Source: Ideonella livida
GTDB taxonomy: Bacteria > Pseudomonadota > Gammaproteobacteria > Burkholderiales > Burkholderiaceae_C
Assembly: GCF_010499455.1 (NCBI RefSeq)
Contig: NZ_JAAGOH010000027.1
Location: forward strand, 1 to 64,000
Reading direction: 5' to 3'
Length of the DNA stretch: 64,000 bases
This document shows positions 41,525-49,793 of the stretch, piece after piece (the first letter of the stretch is position 1; each line of letters begins with the position of its first letter). The notes under the pieces are model-generated. The model saw nothing but the letters and a program-made list of their open reading frames with translations. It was not told the DNA's origin and did no database searches. A program made the position numbers and the translations under genes.

Positions 41525-42664
41525 TCAACCGCCGCCGCTGCGCGCCAAAGACTCGGCCCGGCCGCGGAACACCAGCGGCCGCGCCGGCACCTCACCCGCA
41601 TTGGCCGCCGCCACCGCCGCCTGCACCACGCCGTGCGACGGGCTCTTGGCGCACACCGGGTCGGCCGCGGCCGCGTCCTGGGCCAGCATGTAGGCCTGGC
41701 AGCGGCAACCGCCCAGGTCCTCTTCCTTTTTCTCGCAGCTGGCGCAGGGCTCCTTCATCCAGCCGGTGCCGCGGTAGGCGTTGAAACCCTCGCTGTCGTA
41801 CCAGATGGACTTGACGTCCTGCGAGCGCACGTTCGGAAAACTCAGGCCCGGCAGCATGCGGGCGGTGTGGCAGGGCAGCGCGGTGCCATCGGGGGTGATG
41901 GTGAGGAAGACGTTGCCCCAGCCGTTCATGCACTTCTTGGGCCGCGCCTCGTGGTAATCGGGGGCGACGAAGAAGAGCTTCATCTGGCCGTCGAGCTTGC
42001 GGCGCCATTCGTCGGTCACGGCCTCGGCACGCTTCAGCTGCTCGGTGCTGGGCATCAGGTGGCCGCGGTTCTCCAGGGCCCAGGAGTAGTACTGGCTGTT
42101 GGCCAGCTCCAGGTACTCGGCACCCAGCTCGTGGGCCATCGCGATGATGCGGTCGATGTGGTCGATGTTCAGGCGGTGCATGACCACATTCATCACCATC
42201 GGCCAGCCCTGGGCGCGCAGCATCTCGCCCACGCGCTGCTTGAGCGCTAAGGTCTTAGTTCTTGAGAGGAAGTCGTTGACCTCGCGGCTGGAGTCCTGGA
42301 AGGACAGCTGGATGTGGTCCAGGCCGGCGGCCTTGAGCGCCGCGCAGCGGGCCTCGGTCAGGCCCACGCCGCTGGTCAGCAGGTTGGTGTAGTAGCCCAG
42401 GCGGTGGGCCTCGGCCACCAGCAGCTCGAGGTCGTCGCGCAGCAGCGGCTCGCCGCCCGAGAAGCCGCACTGCACCGCGCCCAGGGCGCGGGCCTCGCGC
42501 AGGGTGCGCAGCCAGTCCTCGGTGGACAGCTCGTCCTCGTGGCGGGCGTAGTCCACCGGGTTGTAGCAGAAGACGCAGTGCAGCGGGCAGCGGTACGTCA
42601 CCTCGGCCAGCAGCCACAAAGGCGGACCGACCACGGCGTTCTTCATGCCCGTCAACGCGTTCAT
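41525..42664 (-). CDS. pqqE: PqqA peptide cyclase PqqE (radical SAM)
   Basis: A 379-residue radical-SAM/SPASM enzyme that makes the Glu-Tyr carbon-carbon bond in PqqA, first step of PQQ synthesis. The SAM cluster is C26, C30, C33 (TYRCPLHCVFCYN). FSGGEPLLRDDLE follows. The SPASM auxiliary cysteines include KKCMNGWGNVFLTITPDG, ALPCHTA and CASCEKKEEDLGGCRCQA. Its ATG overlaps the pqqD stop (ATGA). Codons around 42250-42275 (TCA, AGA, ACT, TTA) are unlike the rest of the gene. The Ala/Arg-rich tail is not conserved. Confidence 0.96.
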   Translation of the reverse strand: MNALTGMKNAVVGPPLWLLAEVTYRCPLHCVFCYNPVDYARHEDELSTEDWLRTLREARALGAVQCGFSGGEPLLRDDLELLVAEAHRLGYYTNLLTSGVGLTEARCAALKAAGLDHIQLSFQDSSREVNDFLSRTKTLALKQRVGEMLRAQGWPMVMNVVMHRLNIDHIDRIIAMAHELGAEYLELANSQYYSWALENRGHLMPSTEQLKRAEAVTDEWRRKLDGQMKLFFVAPDYHEARPKKCMNGWGNVFLTITPDGTALPCHTARMLPGLSFPNVRSQDVKSIWYDSEGFNAYRGTGWMKEPCASCEKKEEDLGGCRCQAYMLAQDAAAADPVCAKSPSHGVVQAAVAAANAGEVPARPLVFRGRAESLARSGGG

Positions 42665-42927
42665 GCGAGTGTCACCCAGCGGTTGCCCGCTGCGATCTCG
42701 AGGAACTTCTCGACCTCGGGGCGCAGCCCGCTGGCCGAGAAGGCTGCCTCCAGGCTGGCGACGATGTCGCCCAGCGCGGTGGCGCCGTCACAGCGGGCCA
42801 GGATCTCGCCGGCGCTGCGGTTGAGCTTGACCATGCCCTCGGGGTAGAGCAGCACGTGGCAACCCTGGGCCTCTTCCCACTGGAAGCGGAAGCCATGGGC
42901 GAGGCGGGGGGTGATGGCGTCGTCCAT
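42661..42927 (-). CDS. pqqD: PQQ biosynthesis chaperone PqqD
   Basis: An 88-residue RiPP-recognition protein that binds the PqqA leader and presents it to PqqE. Typical segments are RLAHGFRFQWEEAQGCHVLL, YPEGMVKLNRSAGEILARCD, and a C-terminal helix ending FLEIAAGNRWV. It starts 1 bp after pqqC ends and overlaps pqqE by 4 bp. Confidence 0.95.
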   Translation of the reverse strand: MDDAITPRLAHGFRFQWEEAQGCHVLLYPEGMVKLNRSAGEILARCDGATALGDIVASLEAAFSASGLRPEVEKFLEIAAGNRWVTLA

Positions 42928-42928
42928 G

Positions 42929-43657
42929 TCAGGGGTTCACACCGTACCGGGTGGCCATGGCATCGTTCATCGCCCACAGCACATCGAGCTTGAACTTCAG
43001 GATGTCCAGCGCGCGCAGCTGCAGGGGCTGGGTGTTGAAGTAGCCCAGCGTCACCTCCAGGCCCTGCTCCACGTCGCGGCGGGCCTGGGTGACCCGGTTG
43101 CGGAAGTACTGCAGGCCTTCCGCCTCGATCCAGGGGTAGTGCTCGGGCCAGGTGGCCAGGCGCTGCTTGTGGATCTCGGGGGCGAAGAGCTCGGTCAGCG
43201 AGGAGCAGACCGACTCCTGCCAGGGCCGCTGGCGGGCGAAGTTGATGTAGGCGTCCACCGCGAACTGCACCGCCGGGATGATGTGGCGGCCGTCGGTGAT
43301 CTCCTCGCGCGTCAGTCCGGTGGCCATGCCCAGGCGGATCCAGGCCTCGATGCCCCCCTCGTCCTTGACGCCGCCGATCTCGTAGCCATCGTGGTCCAGC
43401 ATGCGCTGGATCCAGCCGCGGCGGACCTCGCGGTCGGGGCAGTTGGACATCACCGCCGCGTCCTTGACGGGGATCGCGATCTGGTAGGCGAAGCGGTTGG
43501 CCACCCAGCCGCGGATCTGCTCCGGCGTCGCCTTGCCGGTGTTGAGCATCACGTTGAACGGGTGGTGGATGTGGTACGCCTTGCCCTGCTCGCGCAGGCG
43601 GGCTTCGAACTCGGTGCGCGACCAGGCCGCGCCGGTGTCAGAGAGGATGGCGGTCAC
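42929..43657 (-). CDS. pqqC: Pyrroloquinoline-quinone synthase PqqC
   Basis: A 242-residue cofactorless oxidase that performs ring closure and eight-electron oxidation in the last step of PQQ synthesis. Signatures are [40 protein letters not shown], and [20 protein letters not shown]. Its start overlaps the pqqB stop. Full family length. Confidence 0.96.
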   Translation of the reverse strand: MTAILSDTGAAWSRTEFEARLREQGKAYHIHHPFNVMLNTGKATPEQIRGWVANRFAYQIAIPVKDAAVMSNCPDREVRRGWIQRMLDHDGYEIGGVKDEGGIEAWIRLGMATGLTREEITDGRHIIPAVQFAVDAYINFARQRPWQESVCSSLTELFAPEIHKQRLATWPEHYPWIEAEGLQYFRNRVTQARRDVEQGLEVTLGYFNTQPLQLRALDILKFKLDVLWAMNDAMATRYGVNP

Positions 43658-44568
43658 AGTTCGATCTCCAGGCCGTCAAAGCTGACCTCGACGCCGGCCG
43701 CGGTGCAGGCGGCGCGCTCGGGCGAGTGCTCGTCGAGGATGGGGTTGGTGTTGTTGATGTGGATGAGCAGCTTGCGGGTGGCCGCTGGCAGCTTGGCCAG
43801 CCACTCCAGCATGCCGCCGGCACCGCTTTGCGGCAGGTGGCCGATCTCGCGACCGAGCTTCCTGGACACGCCCAGGCGGACCATCTCGTCGTCGGTCCAG
43901 AAGGTGCCGTCGACCATCACCACGTCGGCGCCGGACATGGCTTCCCAGACGGTGGCGTCGATCTCGGCCAGGCCGGGCGCGTAGAACAGTTTGCGGCCGT
44001 TGGCGGTGTTCTCGAACAGGTAGCCCACGTTGTCGCCCACCACGTTGTGCTCGCGGTGCGGTGAGAAGGGCGCGGGCTTGCTCCACAGCGGCAGCGCCCG
44101 CACCCGCAGACCGGGCACGCCGGGGACCTCGAAGGGCGAGCCATCGGGCGTGACGGTGTGGCGGTCCACACCGCAGAAGTGGCCCAGCACGCCCAGGATG
44201 GGGTTGCCCTGGGTCAGGTCGTCGTGGACCGGGTCGGTGCACCACAGCGGCAGCGGGCTGCCGCGCTCGCGCAGCATGAACAGGCCGGTGGTGTGGTCGA
44301 TCTGGCCGTCGGCCAGCAGCACGCCGCGGATGCCGGTGTCGCGCAAGGCCCGGCCCGGCTGCAGCACCGGCGTGGCCTGGATCTGCTGCAGGATGTCGGG
44401 GCTGGCGTTGACCAGCAGCCAGTCGGCGCCCTCGCCGACGATGACCGAGCTTTGCGTGCGGCGGCGCAGGCCGGGTTGGCCGGCGCGCACGCCGGCACAT
44501 TGACGGCAGTTGCAGTTCCACTGCGGAAAGCCACCGCCGGCGGCGGCGCCCAGCACGATCAGTTTCAT
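43654..44568 (-). CDS. pqqB: PQQ biosynthesis protein PqqB (metallo-beta-lactamase fold)
   Basis: A 304-residue metallo-hydrolase that hydroxylates tyrosine-derived intermediates in the PQQ pathway. It begins [20 protein letters not shown]. Ligand-type motifs are [25 protein letters not shown] and [11 protein letters not shown], with [16 protein letters not shown] near the C-terminus. The CNCRQC cysteines near the start match the structural zinc site. The ATG at 44568 is the family start; the longer frame runs through pqqA. It follows pqqA by 68 bp with a hairpin in between. Confidence 0.95.
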   Translation of the reverse strand: MKLIVLGAAAGGGFPQWNCNCRQCAGVRAGQPGLRRRTQSSVIVGEGADWLLVNASPDILQQIQATPVLQPGRALRDTGIRGVLLADGQIDHTTGLFMLRERGSPLPLWCTDPVHDDLTQGNPILGVLGHFCGVDRHTVTPDGSPFEVPGVPGLRVRALPLWSKPAPFSPHREHNVVGDNVGYLFENTANGRKLFYAPGLAEIDATVWEAMSGADVVMVDGTFWTDDEMVRLGVSRKLGREIGHLPQSGAGGMLEWLAKLPAATRKLLIHINNTNPILDEHSPERAACTAAGVEVSFDGLEIEL

Positions 44569-44596
44569 CGGGACAGCGGGTCTGGCAGGAACGAAA

Positions 44597-44620
44597 CGGG
44601 GCCGTGCATGCACGGCCCCG
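44597..44620 (-). terminator. Intercistronic hairpin between pqqA and pqqB
   Basis: A 24-bp perfect palindrome (CGGGGCCGTG / CACGGCCCCG around CATG) lies 16 bp past the pqqA stop. The minus-strand tail is GTTTCGTTCC, a poor T-run. It probably attenuates or stabilises, so that the short pqqA message exceeds the pqqBCDE message. Confidence 0.65.
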
Positions 44621-44636
44621 CGGGATCGGCAGCCGC

Positions 44637-44711
44637 TTAGCGGGCCGCGATGTACATGGTGATTTCGAAGCCGAAGCGGAAATCGCAGGCGCTCGGGGTT
44701 TCCCAGGTCAT
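44637..44711 (-). CDS. pqqA: PQQ precursor peptide PqqA
   Basis: A 24-residue peptide starting MTWETPSACDFRFGFEI and ending ITMYIAAR. E16 and Y20 are the Glu-xxx-Tyr pair that PqqE crosslinks and that becomes PQQ. AGGAG lies 7 nt before the ATG. It is the first gene of pqqABCDE and is too short for most gene finders. Confidence 0.95.
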   Translation of the reverse strand: MTWETPSACDFRFGFEITMYIAAR

Positions 44712-44812
44712 GAGGTGTCTCCTTCCGTTGGAACAGTGCCAGAGGCAGCACCGATGACGAAGTGTGGACCCCACAGGCCCGCCCCAACAGCCGGCGTATC
44801 TGGAACTGGGGC

Positions 44813-44827
44813 TCATGAAAATCATGA
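44813..44827. promoter_or_regulatory. Double TCATGA palindrome between pqqA and the two-component genes
   Basis: Two copies of the self-complementary hexamer TCATGA are separated by AAA (TCATGAAAATCATGA). The site is about 100 bp upstream of pqqA and 53 bp upstream of the divergent kinase start. Its place in the shared upstream region suggests an operator, possibly for the neighbouring NarL-type regulator; this is inference only. Confidence 0.4.
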
Positions 44828-44879
44828 ATCCCCCCGCGCCGGGCCGCCCGGCGCCCACCGGCCTGCGGACAATGCCGGG

Positions 44880-46343
44880 ATGTCCCGCCCCTGGTTCGGC
44901 GCCCTTTTGCGCCCCCGCCCCCGCCCCCTGGGCTTGCGCTGGCAGCTCAACGGCCTGCTGCTGATGCTGATGCTGCTGTTCACCGCCGCCCTGGCCGGCC
45001 TGCGCATACAAGCCACCCGCTCTGGCGTGCATGAGGAGATCGTGGCCGCCAACCGCGTGGCCGGCCAGTTGCTGGAGCGCGCCAGCTGGATCCTCAACCG
45101 AGGCGGCCCGGAGGCCATGATCAGCTTCCTGGAGCAGTTGGGTCGGGTGCGGGCCAACGACATCCGCTTCACCGATGCCCAGGGCCGGGAGCGCTACCGC
45201 TCGCCCGCCCCCACCTACAAGGCCGGACGGGAGGCGCCCGCCTGGTTCGTGGCCCTGGTCTCCCCGCCCCCCCAACGCCAGCTCATCCAGGTGGCCGACG
45301 GCCAGCTGCTGATCGAAGCCGACGCCTCGCGCGCCGTGCTCGACGGCTGGGACGAGCTGCTGACCCTGGCCGGCGTGGCCGCGGCCATGCTGGCGGTGAC
45401 CGGCCTGGTGGCCGCCGCCGCCGTCTCCCGCGCGGTGCGGCCCTTCGGCCAGATCAGCCAGGCACTGGGCGCGCTGGAGCAGGGCCGCTTTGCCACCCAG
45501 CTGCCGCCCCTGCCCGGCCGCGAGGCGCAGCTCATCGGCGAGGCCGTCAACCGCCTGGGCCAGGCCATCGAGGGGGAAATTGCCGAGCGCATGCGCGCCT
45601 ACCAAGCCGAGCGGGCGCTGGCCGAGAGCCGCGACTGGGCCCTGCGCGTGCAGGCCCGGCTGGAAGCCGAGCGCAAGGAGATCGCCCGCGAGCTGCACGA
45701 CGAGCTGGGCCAGTCGGTCACCGCCATGCGCAGCCTGGCACGCTCGCTGCTGGCCCGCCTGCCTGACACCGACCCCACCGCCCGCGAGGCCGCCCGCCTC
45801 ATCGACCAGGAAGCCGCCCGGCTTTACGACGCCATGCACGGGCTGATCCCCCGCCTGACCCCGCTCACCCTGGACCCGCTGGGCCTGCCCGACGCCCTGG
45901 CCGACCTGGTGGCCGGCCTGGGCGTGCGGCACCGCCAACTGCAGTGGCACACCGACCTGGCCGAGCTGCCCGGCCCGGTGGAGCCGCAGGTGGCGCTGGC
46001 CGCTTACCGGGTGGCGCAGGAGGCGATCAACAACGCCCTCAAGCACAGCGGCGCCAGCCGCATCGGCCTGGCGCTGATCCTGCACCCGGACCGCACCCTG
46101 GAACTGCGGGTGGACGACAACGGCTGCGGGCTGCCCGAGCCCGACCAGCGCCCGGCGCGCTTCGGGCTGACCGGCCTGCGCGAACGGGTAACGGGCCTGG
46201 GCGGCCGGTTCGAGGCCGCACGCCGGCCCGACCTGGGCAGCCGCGTCTGCGCCCAGTGGCCCGCCGACAGCTGGCCCCTGCGCCCCCCGCCCCCCGCAGC
46301 ACCGCTGCCCGCCTCCCCCAGCCCCGACGCCACCGCCCCATGA
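44880..46343 (+). CDS. NarL-type (HisKA_3) membrane sensor histidine kinase
   Basis: A 487-residue kinase. TM1 (LNGLLLMLMLLFTAALAGL) and TM2 (LLTLAGVAAAMLAVTGLVAA) flank a periplasmic domain of about 110 residues. A HAMP segment follows. The HisKA_3 phospho-acceptor is H273 in IARELHDELGQSVTAMRSL. The ATP-binding domain has EAINNALKHSGAS, DDNGCGLP and FGLTGLRERV. The Pro-rich tail is not conserved. Its stop overlaps the regulator start (ATGA). It is divergent from pqqA, like kinases that control PQQ-dependent alcohol oxidation in other bacteria, but the signal is unknown. Confidence 0.9.
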   Translation: MSRPWFGALLRPRPRPLGLRWQLNGLLLMLMLLFTAALAGLRIQATRSGVHEEIVAANRVAGQLLERASWILNRGGPEAMISFLEQLGRVRANDIRFTDAQGRERYRSPAPTYKAGREAPAWFVALVSPPPQRQLIQVADGQLLIEADASRAVLDGWDELLTLAGVAAAMLAVTGLVAAAAVSRAVRPFGQISQALGALEQGRFATQLPPLPGREAQLIGEAVNRLGQAIEGEIAERMRAYQAERALAESRDWALRVQARLEAERKEIARELHDELGQSVTAMRSLARSLLARLPDTDPTAREAARLIDQEAARLYDAMHGLIPRLTPLTLDPLGLPDALADLVAGLGVRHRQLQWHTDLAELPGPVEPQVALAAYRVAQEAINNALKHSGASRIGLALILHPDRTLELRVDDNGCGLPEPDQRPARFGLTGLRERVTGLGGRFEAARRPDLGSRVCAQWPADSWPLRPPPPAAPLPASPSPDATAP

Positions 46344-46996
46344 GCCCTGACACCTCCCAGCCCTTGCGCCTTGTCCTGGTGGACGACCACGCCATCGTGC
46401 GCATGGGCTTTCGCATGCTGCTGGAATCGTCCAGCCCGGACCTGAAGGTGGTGGCCGAAGCCGCCGACGGCGAGGCGCTGCTGCGGCTGCTGCCCGAGAC
46501 CGGCTGCGACGTGGTGGTGATGGACCTGTCCATGCCCGGCCTGGGCGGGCTGGAGACCCTGCGCCGCCTGCGGGCCCGCGACGAGGCCCCGCCGGTGCTG
46601 GTGCTCTCCGCCCACGAGGACACCGCCCACCCGCGTCGCGCCCTCAACGCCGGCGCCCTGGGCTACCTGAGCAAGCGCGCCGCCCCCGAGACCCTGCCCG
46701 AGGCGGTGCGGGCCGTGGCCGCCGGCCGCCGCTACCTGGACCCGCAGACCGCACAGGCCCTGGCCCTGTCGCAGATCGACGGCTCCGACAGCCCCTTCGA
46801 CGCCCTGTCCGAACGCGAGTTCGAGGTCTTCACCCGCCTGGCCCGGGGCCGCAGCGTCCAGGAGATCGCCGCCCAGCTGCACCTCTCACCCAGCACGGTG
46901 GGCACCCACCTCTACAACATCAAGCAAAAGCTGGGCGCCGGCAACCAGGCCGAACTGACCCTGCTGGCCCTGCGCTGGGGCGTGATCGAGGCCTGA
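46340..46996 (+). CDS. NarL/LuxR-type response regulator
   Basis: A 218-residue regulator. The receiver domain has D15/D16, phospho-acceptor D62 (CDVVVMDLSMPGLGG) and K105 region GYLSKRAAPE. The C-terminal LuxR-type helix-turn-helix reads LSEREFEVFTRLARGRSVQE then IAAQLHLSPSTVGTHL. It is co-translated with the preceding kinase. The ATG at 46340 is fixed by the 4-bp overlap. Confidence 0.92.
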   Translation: MSPDTSQPLRLVLVDDHAIVRMGFRMLLESSSPDLKVVAEAADGEALLRLLPETGCDVVVMDLSMPGLGGLETLRRLRARDEAPPVLVLSAHEDTAHPRRALNAGALGYLSKRAAPETLPEAVRAVAAGRRYLDPQTAQALALSQIDGSDSPFDALSEREFEVFTRLARGRSVQEIAAQLHLSPSTVGTHLYNIKQKLGAGNQAELTLLALRWGVIEA

Positions 46997-47550
46997 ACCC
47001 GGGCGCCGGCAAGGCGCACGGCACCGGCAGCGCCTGCCCCAGGTGTAACCGCCACCTGGGCCTGCGTGGCGGCCCCTTGCCCACGGCCCGTCCCACCCGC
47101 GGTCCGGGTCTGCCCAACCGGCCCGAGTTATCCACTTGACAAGCGCCACGGGGCCCCTTTCAGCTCCCGGATCGGCGCCTGCGGCAGGTGTCCGGCCCCG
47201 TCATTGCCCCTTTTACAGGCAGCCAAAGGCCGAACCTTTCAAAACAGTCACTTGCGCAATCCTTCACCATAATTTCCACAGCATTGCCCACAGACGGCGT
47301 GGACAGCCCCAGCGGTCCCGAACCTGAGTTGGCCGCCTCGGTCAGTTTCAGCCCCCAGCTTGTCCACACACTGCACACAACCCGCCCCAAGCGCCCGCCG
47401 GGGGACCGCCGGCGCGGCCTGGGACTTTCCCCAGGGGCTGCAGCGCAGTCACATGTTTCAAGCTGACGTTCAGGCGGTCGCGCCTAGGCTGTGCGACCTA
47501 CCCAAAAATGACACCGCCGCAGCTGCGGCGGACTCGCCCTGGAGACCGTC
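46997..47550. other. 554-bp intergenic region, relatively A+T-rich, no gene
   Basis: No supported gene lies here; short open frames are not preceded by ribosome sites. The middle part (47200-47290) is richer in A+T than flanking DNA. Four same-strand sequences resemble DnaA boxes: TTATCCACT (47128), ATTTCCACA (47272), TTGCCCACA (47284) and TTGTCCACA (47360). Two have one mismatch and two have two mismatches to TTATCCACA. It probably holds the promoter of the downstream binding-protein gene. Confidence 0.5.
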
Positions 47551-48837
47551 ATGACGCCCCACGCCGCCCGCCCCATCCCCCCTGCCGCCGGCACCTGCCC
47601 GCGCCGTCGCCGCGGCCTGCTGGCCGCCGCCTTGCTGGCCGGTGCCGGCCTCAGCGCCGCCTGGGCGGCCGACCCGGCCCCGGCCCCGCTGCCGGTGCTG
47701 AGCCCGGGCGCCAAGCCGGTGCGGGTGGGCTTCATCTGTCCGCTCAGCGGCGGCTCGGGCGACTTTGGCAACAGCGCCCGGCTGGGCGCGGAGTTGGCGC
47801 TCAAGGAAATCAACGAGGTGGGCGGCTTCCTCGGTCGCCCCATCGAGCTGGTGGTGCGTGACGACAAGGCCACGCCGGACCTGGGCCGCGCCGCCGCCGA
47901 GGAACTGGTGCGCAAGGAGCCGGTGGCCTTCACCCTGGGCTACTGCAACACCGGCGTGGCCATGAAGTCGCTGGACGTGTTCCAGGAACAGCAGCATGTG
48001 CTGGTGGTGCCGGTGGCCACCGGCACCGCCATCACCGCCAAATACCCGGCCAAGGACAGCTACATCTTCCGCACCTCACCGCGCGACCAGATCCAGGCCG
48101 CCTTTCTGGTGGAAGAGGTGGTGGTGCGCCGCGGCCTCAAGAAGATCGCCCTGTTCGCCGACACCACCGGCTACGGCGAGGGCGGACTGAACGACCTCAA
48201 GCGCTTCCTGGCCGAAAAGGGCGTGGAAGCCGTGCAGATCAGCCGCTTTGACCTGGGCGTGAGCAGCCTGGCCAACGAACTGCGCGAGGCCCAGGCCGCC
48301 GGGGCCGAGGCCGTGATCGCCTACAGCGTGGGGCCGGAGCTGGCGGTGCTCAACGCCTCACGTGCCGCTGCCAAGTACACCGGGCTGGTGCTAGGCCCCT
48401 GGCCCATGTCCTTCCGCACCGTCTGGGACAAGTCCGGCGGCGCGGCCGAGGGCGCCATGACGGTGCAGTCCATCGTGCCCGACCTGAACAACGAACGGCG
48501 CATGAGCTTCATCGCCCGCCTCAAGCGCCATGCCGGCGACACGCCCATCGCCTCGCTCATGGCCGCCGCCCAGACCTATGACGCGTTGCACCTGACCATG
48601 CGCGCCTACTTCCAGGCCCGCGGCGAGAGCGGCCCGGCCCTGAAGAAGGCGCTGGAGAACCTGCAGCGGGCCTACACCGGCGTGGTGACCACCCACGCCA
48701 AGCCCTTCTCCGACGAGGACCACGACGCCTTCTCCGGCAACATGATCTGGCTGGCGCAGTGGAAGAAGGGCCAGCTGGCCTATGTGTACCCCGACGACGC
48801 CCGCAAGGCCGCCGTCATCCAGCGCAAGCAGAAGTGA
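47551..48837 (+). CDS. ABC transporter periplasmic substrate-binding protein (LivK-like)
   Basis: A 428-residue type I periplasmic binding protein. The N-terminus has an Arg cluster (CPRRRRGLLAAALLAGAGLS) before the cleavage region (AAWAADP), resembling a Tat or strong Sec signal. The fold starts VRVGFICPLSGGSGDFGNSA and continues with DDKATPDLGRAAAEELV and FADTTGYGEGGLNDLKRF. Family members bind branched-chain amino acids, amides or aromatic acids. No permease or ATPase gene is adjacent, so it is an orphan here. GGAG lies 7 nt before the ATG. Possible link to the upstream two-component system is only positional. Confidence 0.88.
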   Translation: MTPHAARPIPPAAGTCPRRRRGLLAAALLAGAGLSAAWAADPAPAPLPVLSPGAKPVRVGFICPLSGGSGDFGNSARLGAELALKEINEVGGFLGRPIELVVRDDKATPDLGRAAAEELVRKEPVAFTLGYCNTGVAMKSLDVFQEQQHVLVVPVATGTAITAKYPAKDSYIFRTSPRDQIQAAFLVEEVVVRRGLKKIALFADTTGYGEGGLNDLKRFLAEKGVEAVQISRFDLGVSSLANELREAQAAGAEAVIAYSVGPELAVLNASRAAAKYTGLVLGPWPMSFRTVWDKSGGAAEGAMTVQSIVPDLNNERRMSFIARLKRHAGDTPIASLMAAAQTYDALHLTMRAYFQARGESGPALKKALENLQRAYTGVVTTHAKPFSDEDHDAFSGNMIWLAQWKKGQLAYVYPDDARKAAVIQRKQK

Positions 48838-48873
48838 ACGGCATCCGCGGGCGGCACCGCGCCCGCGCCGGCC

Positions 48874-49644
48874 TCAGCCCCGGCCCACGTAAGGCATGCC
48901 GGTGGCCATGACGGTGGTGAACAGCACATTGGCCGCCAGCGGCAGGCGGGCGATCTGCACCACCATGTCGGCAACGGCCTGCACGTCCATGCGGGCCTCC
49001 TCACGCAGCGTGCCGTCGGCCTGCAGCATGCCCTTGGCCATGGCGGTGGTCATGTCGGTGGCGGCGTTGCCGATGTCGATCTGACCGACCGCGATGTCAA
49101 AAGCCCGCCCGTCCAGCGCACCCGAGCGGGTCAAGCCCGTGATGGCGTGCTTGGTGCTGGTGTAGGCCACCGAGTTGGGCCGGGGCACGTGGGCCGAGAT
49201 CGAGCCATTGTTGAGGATGCGCCCGCCGCGCGGCGCCTGGGCCTTCATCAGGGCAAAGGCCTCGCGCAGGCAATAGAAGGCACCGTGGAGGTTGACGTCG
49301 ACCATGCGGCGCCAGGCCTCCACCGTCAGCTCGTCGGGCGCTGCCCCGGCGGTGAAGACCCCGGCGTTGTTGAACAGGAAGTCCAGCCGCCCGAAGCGCT
49401 CGCGCACCGTGGCGAACAGCGCGGCCACCTGCGCCGGATCGGCCACATCCGCCGCCACGGCCAACGCCCGCCCGGGGGCCGGGCTGGCCTCGATGGCGGC
49501 CTGCAGCCGCTCGGCGCTGCGGCCGTTGAACACCACCGTCCAGCCATCGGCCAGCAGGGCGTGGGCGCAGGCCAGGCCGATGCCGGCGCTGGCGCCCGTC
49601 ACCAGGGCGATGCGGGCGGGGGAAGAGACGGGGGTCACGGTCAT
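48874..49644 (-). CDS. Short-chain dehydrogenase/reductase
   Basis: A 256-residue classical SDR oxidoreductase. The cofactor motif is VTGASAGIGLACA, with NNAG at 92-95. The catalytic residues are S148 (NNGSISAH), Y161 and K165 (AYTSTK). The Arg at the end of beta-2 (FNGRSAERL) suggests NADP preference. Substrate unknown. It is convergent with the binding-protein gene and divergent from the helicase. Confidence 0.92.
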   Translation of the reverse strand: MTVTPVSSPARIALVTGASAGIGLACAHALLADGWTVVFNGRSAERLQAAIEASPAPGRALAVAADVADPAQVAALFATVRERFGRLDFLFNNAGVFTAGAAPDELTVEAWRRMVDVNLHGAFYCLREAFALMKAQAPRGGRILNNGSISAHVPRPNSVAYTSTKHAITGLTRSGALDGRAFDIAVGQIDIGNAATDMTTAMAKGMLQADGTLREEARMDVQAVADMVVQIARLPLAANVLFTTVMATGMPYVGRG

Positions 49645-49793
49645 GTCAGGCAGGCGGTGGGGTAGAGGGATAGGACGCCATGGACCCGGCCGGTGCCGGG
49701 GCGCATCCGCGGCGGCAGTCTGCCACGCCCGCCGCCGCGGGACGACCGCACCGCCACCGCCGCGCCGGACCGGCCGCCTACACTGCCGACCCC

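Noticed and set aside
46997-47550. Chromosomal replication origin
   Set aside because: DnaA-box matches are imperfect, and no dnaA, dnaN, gyrB, parAB or rpmH gene is in the window.
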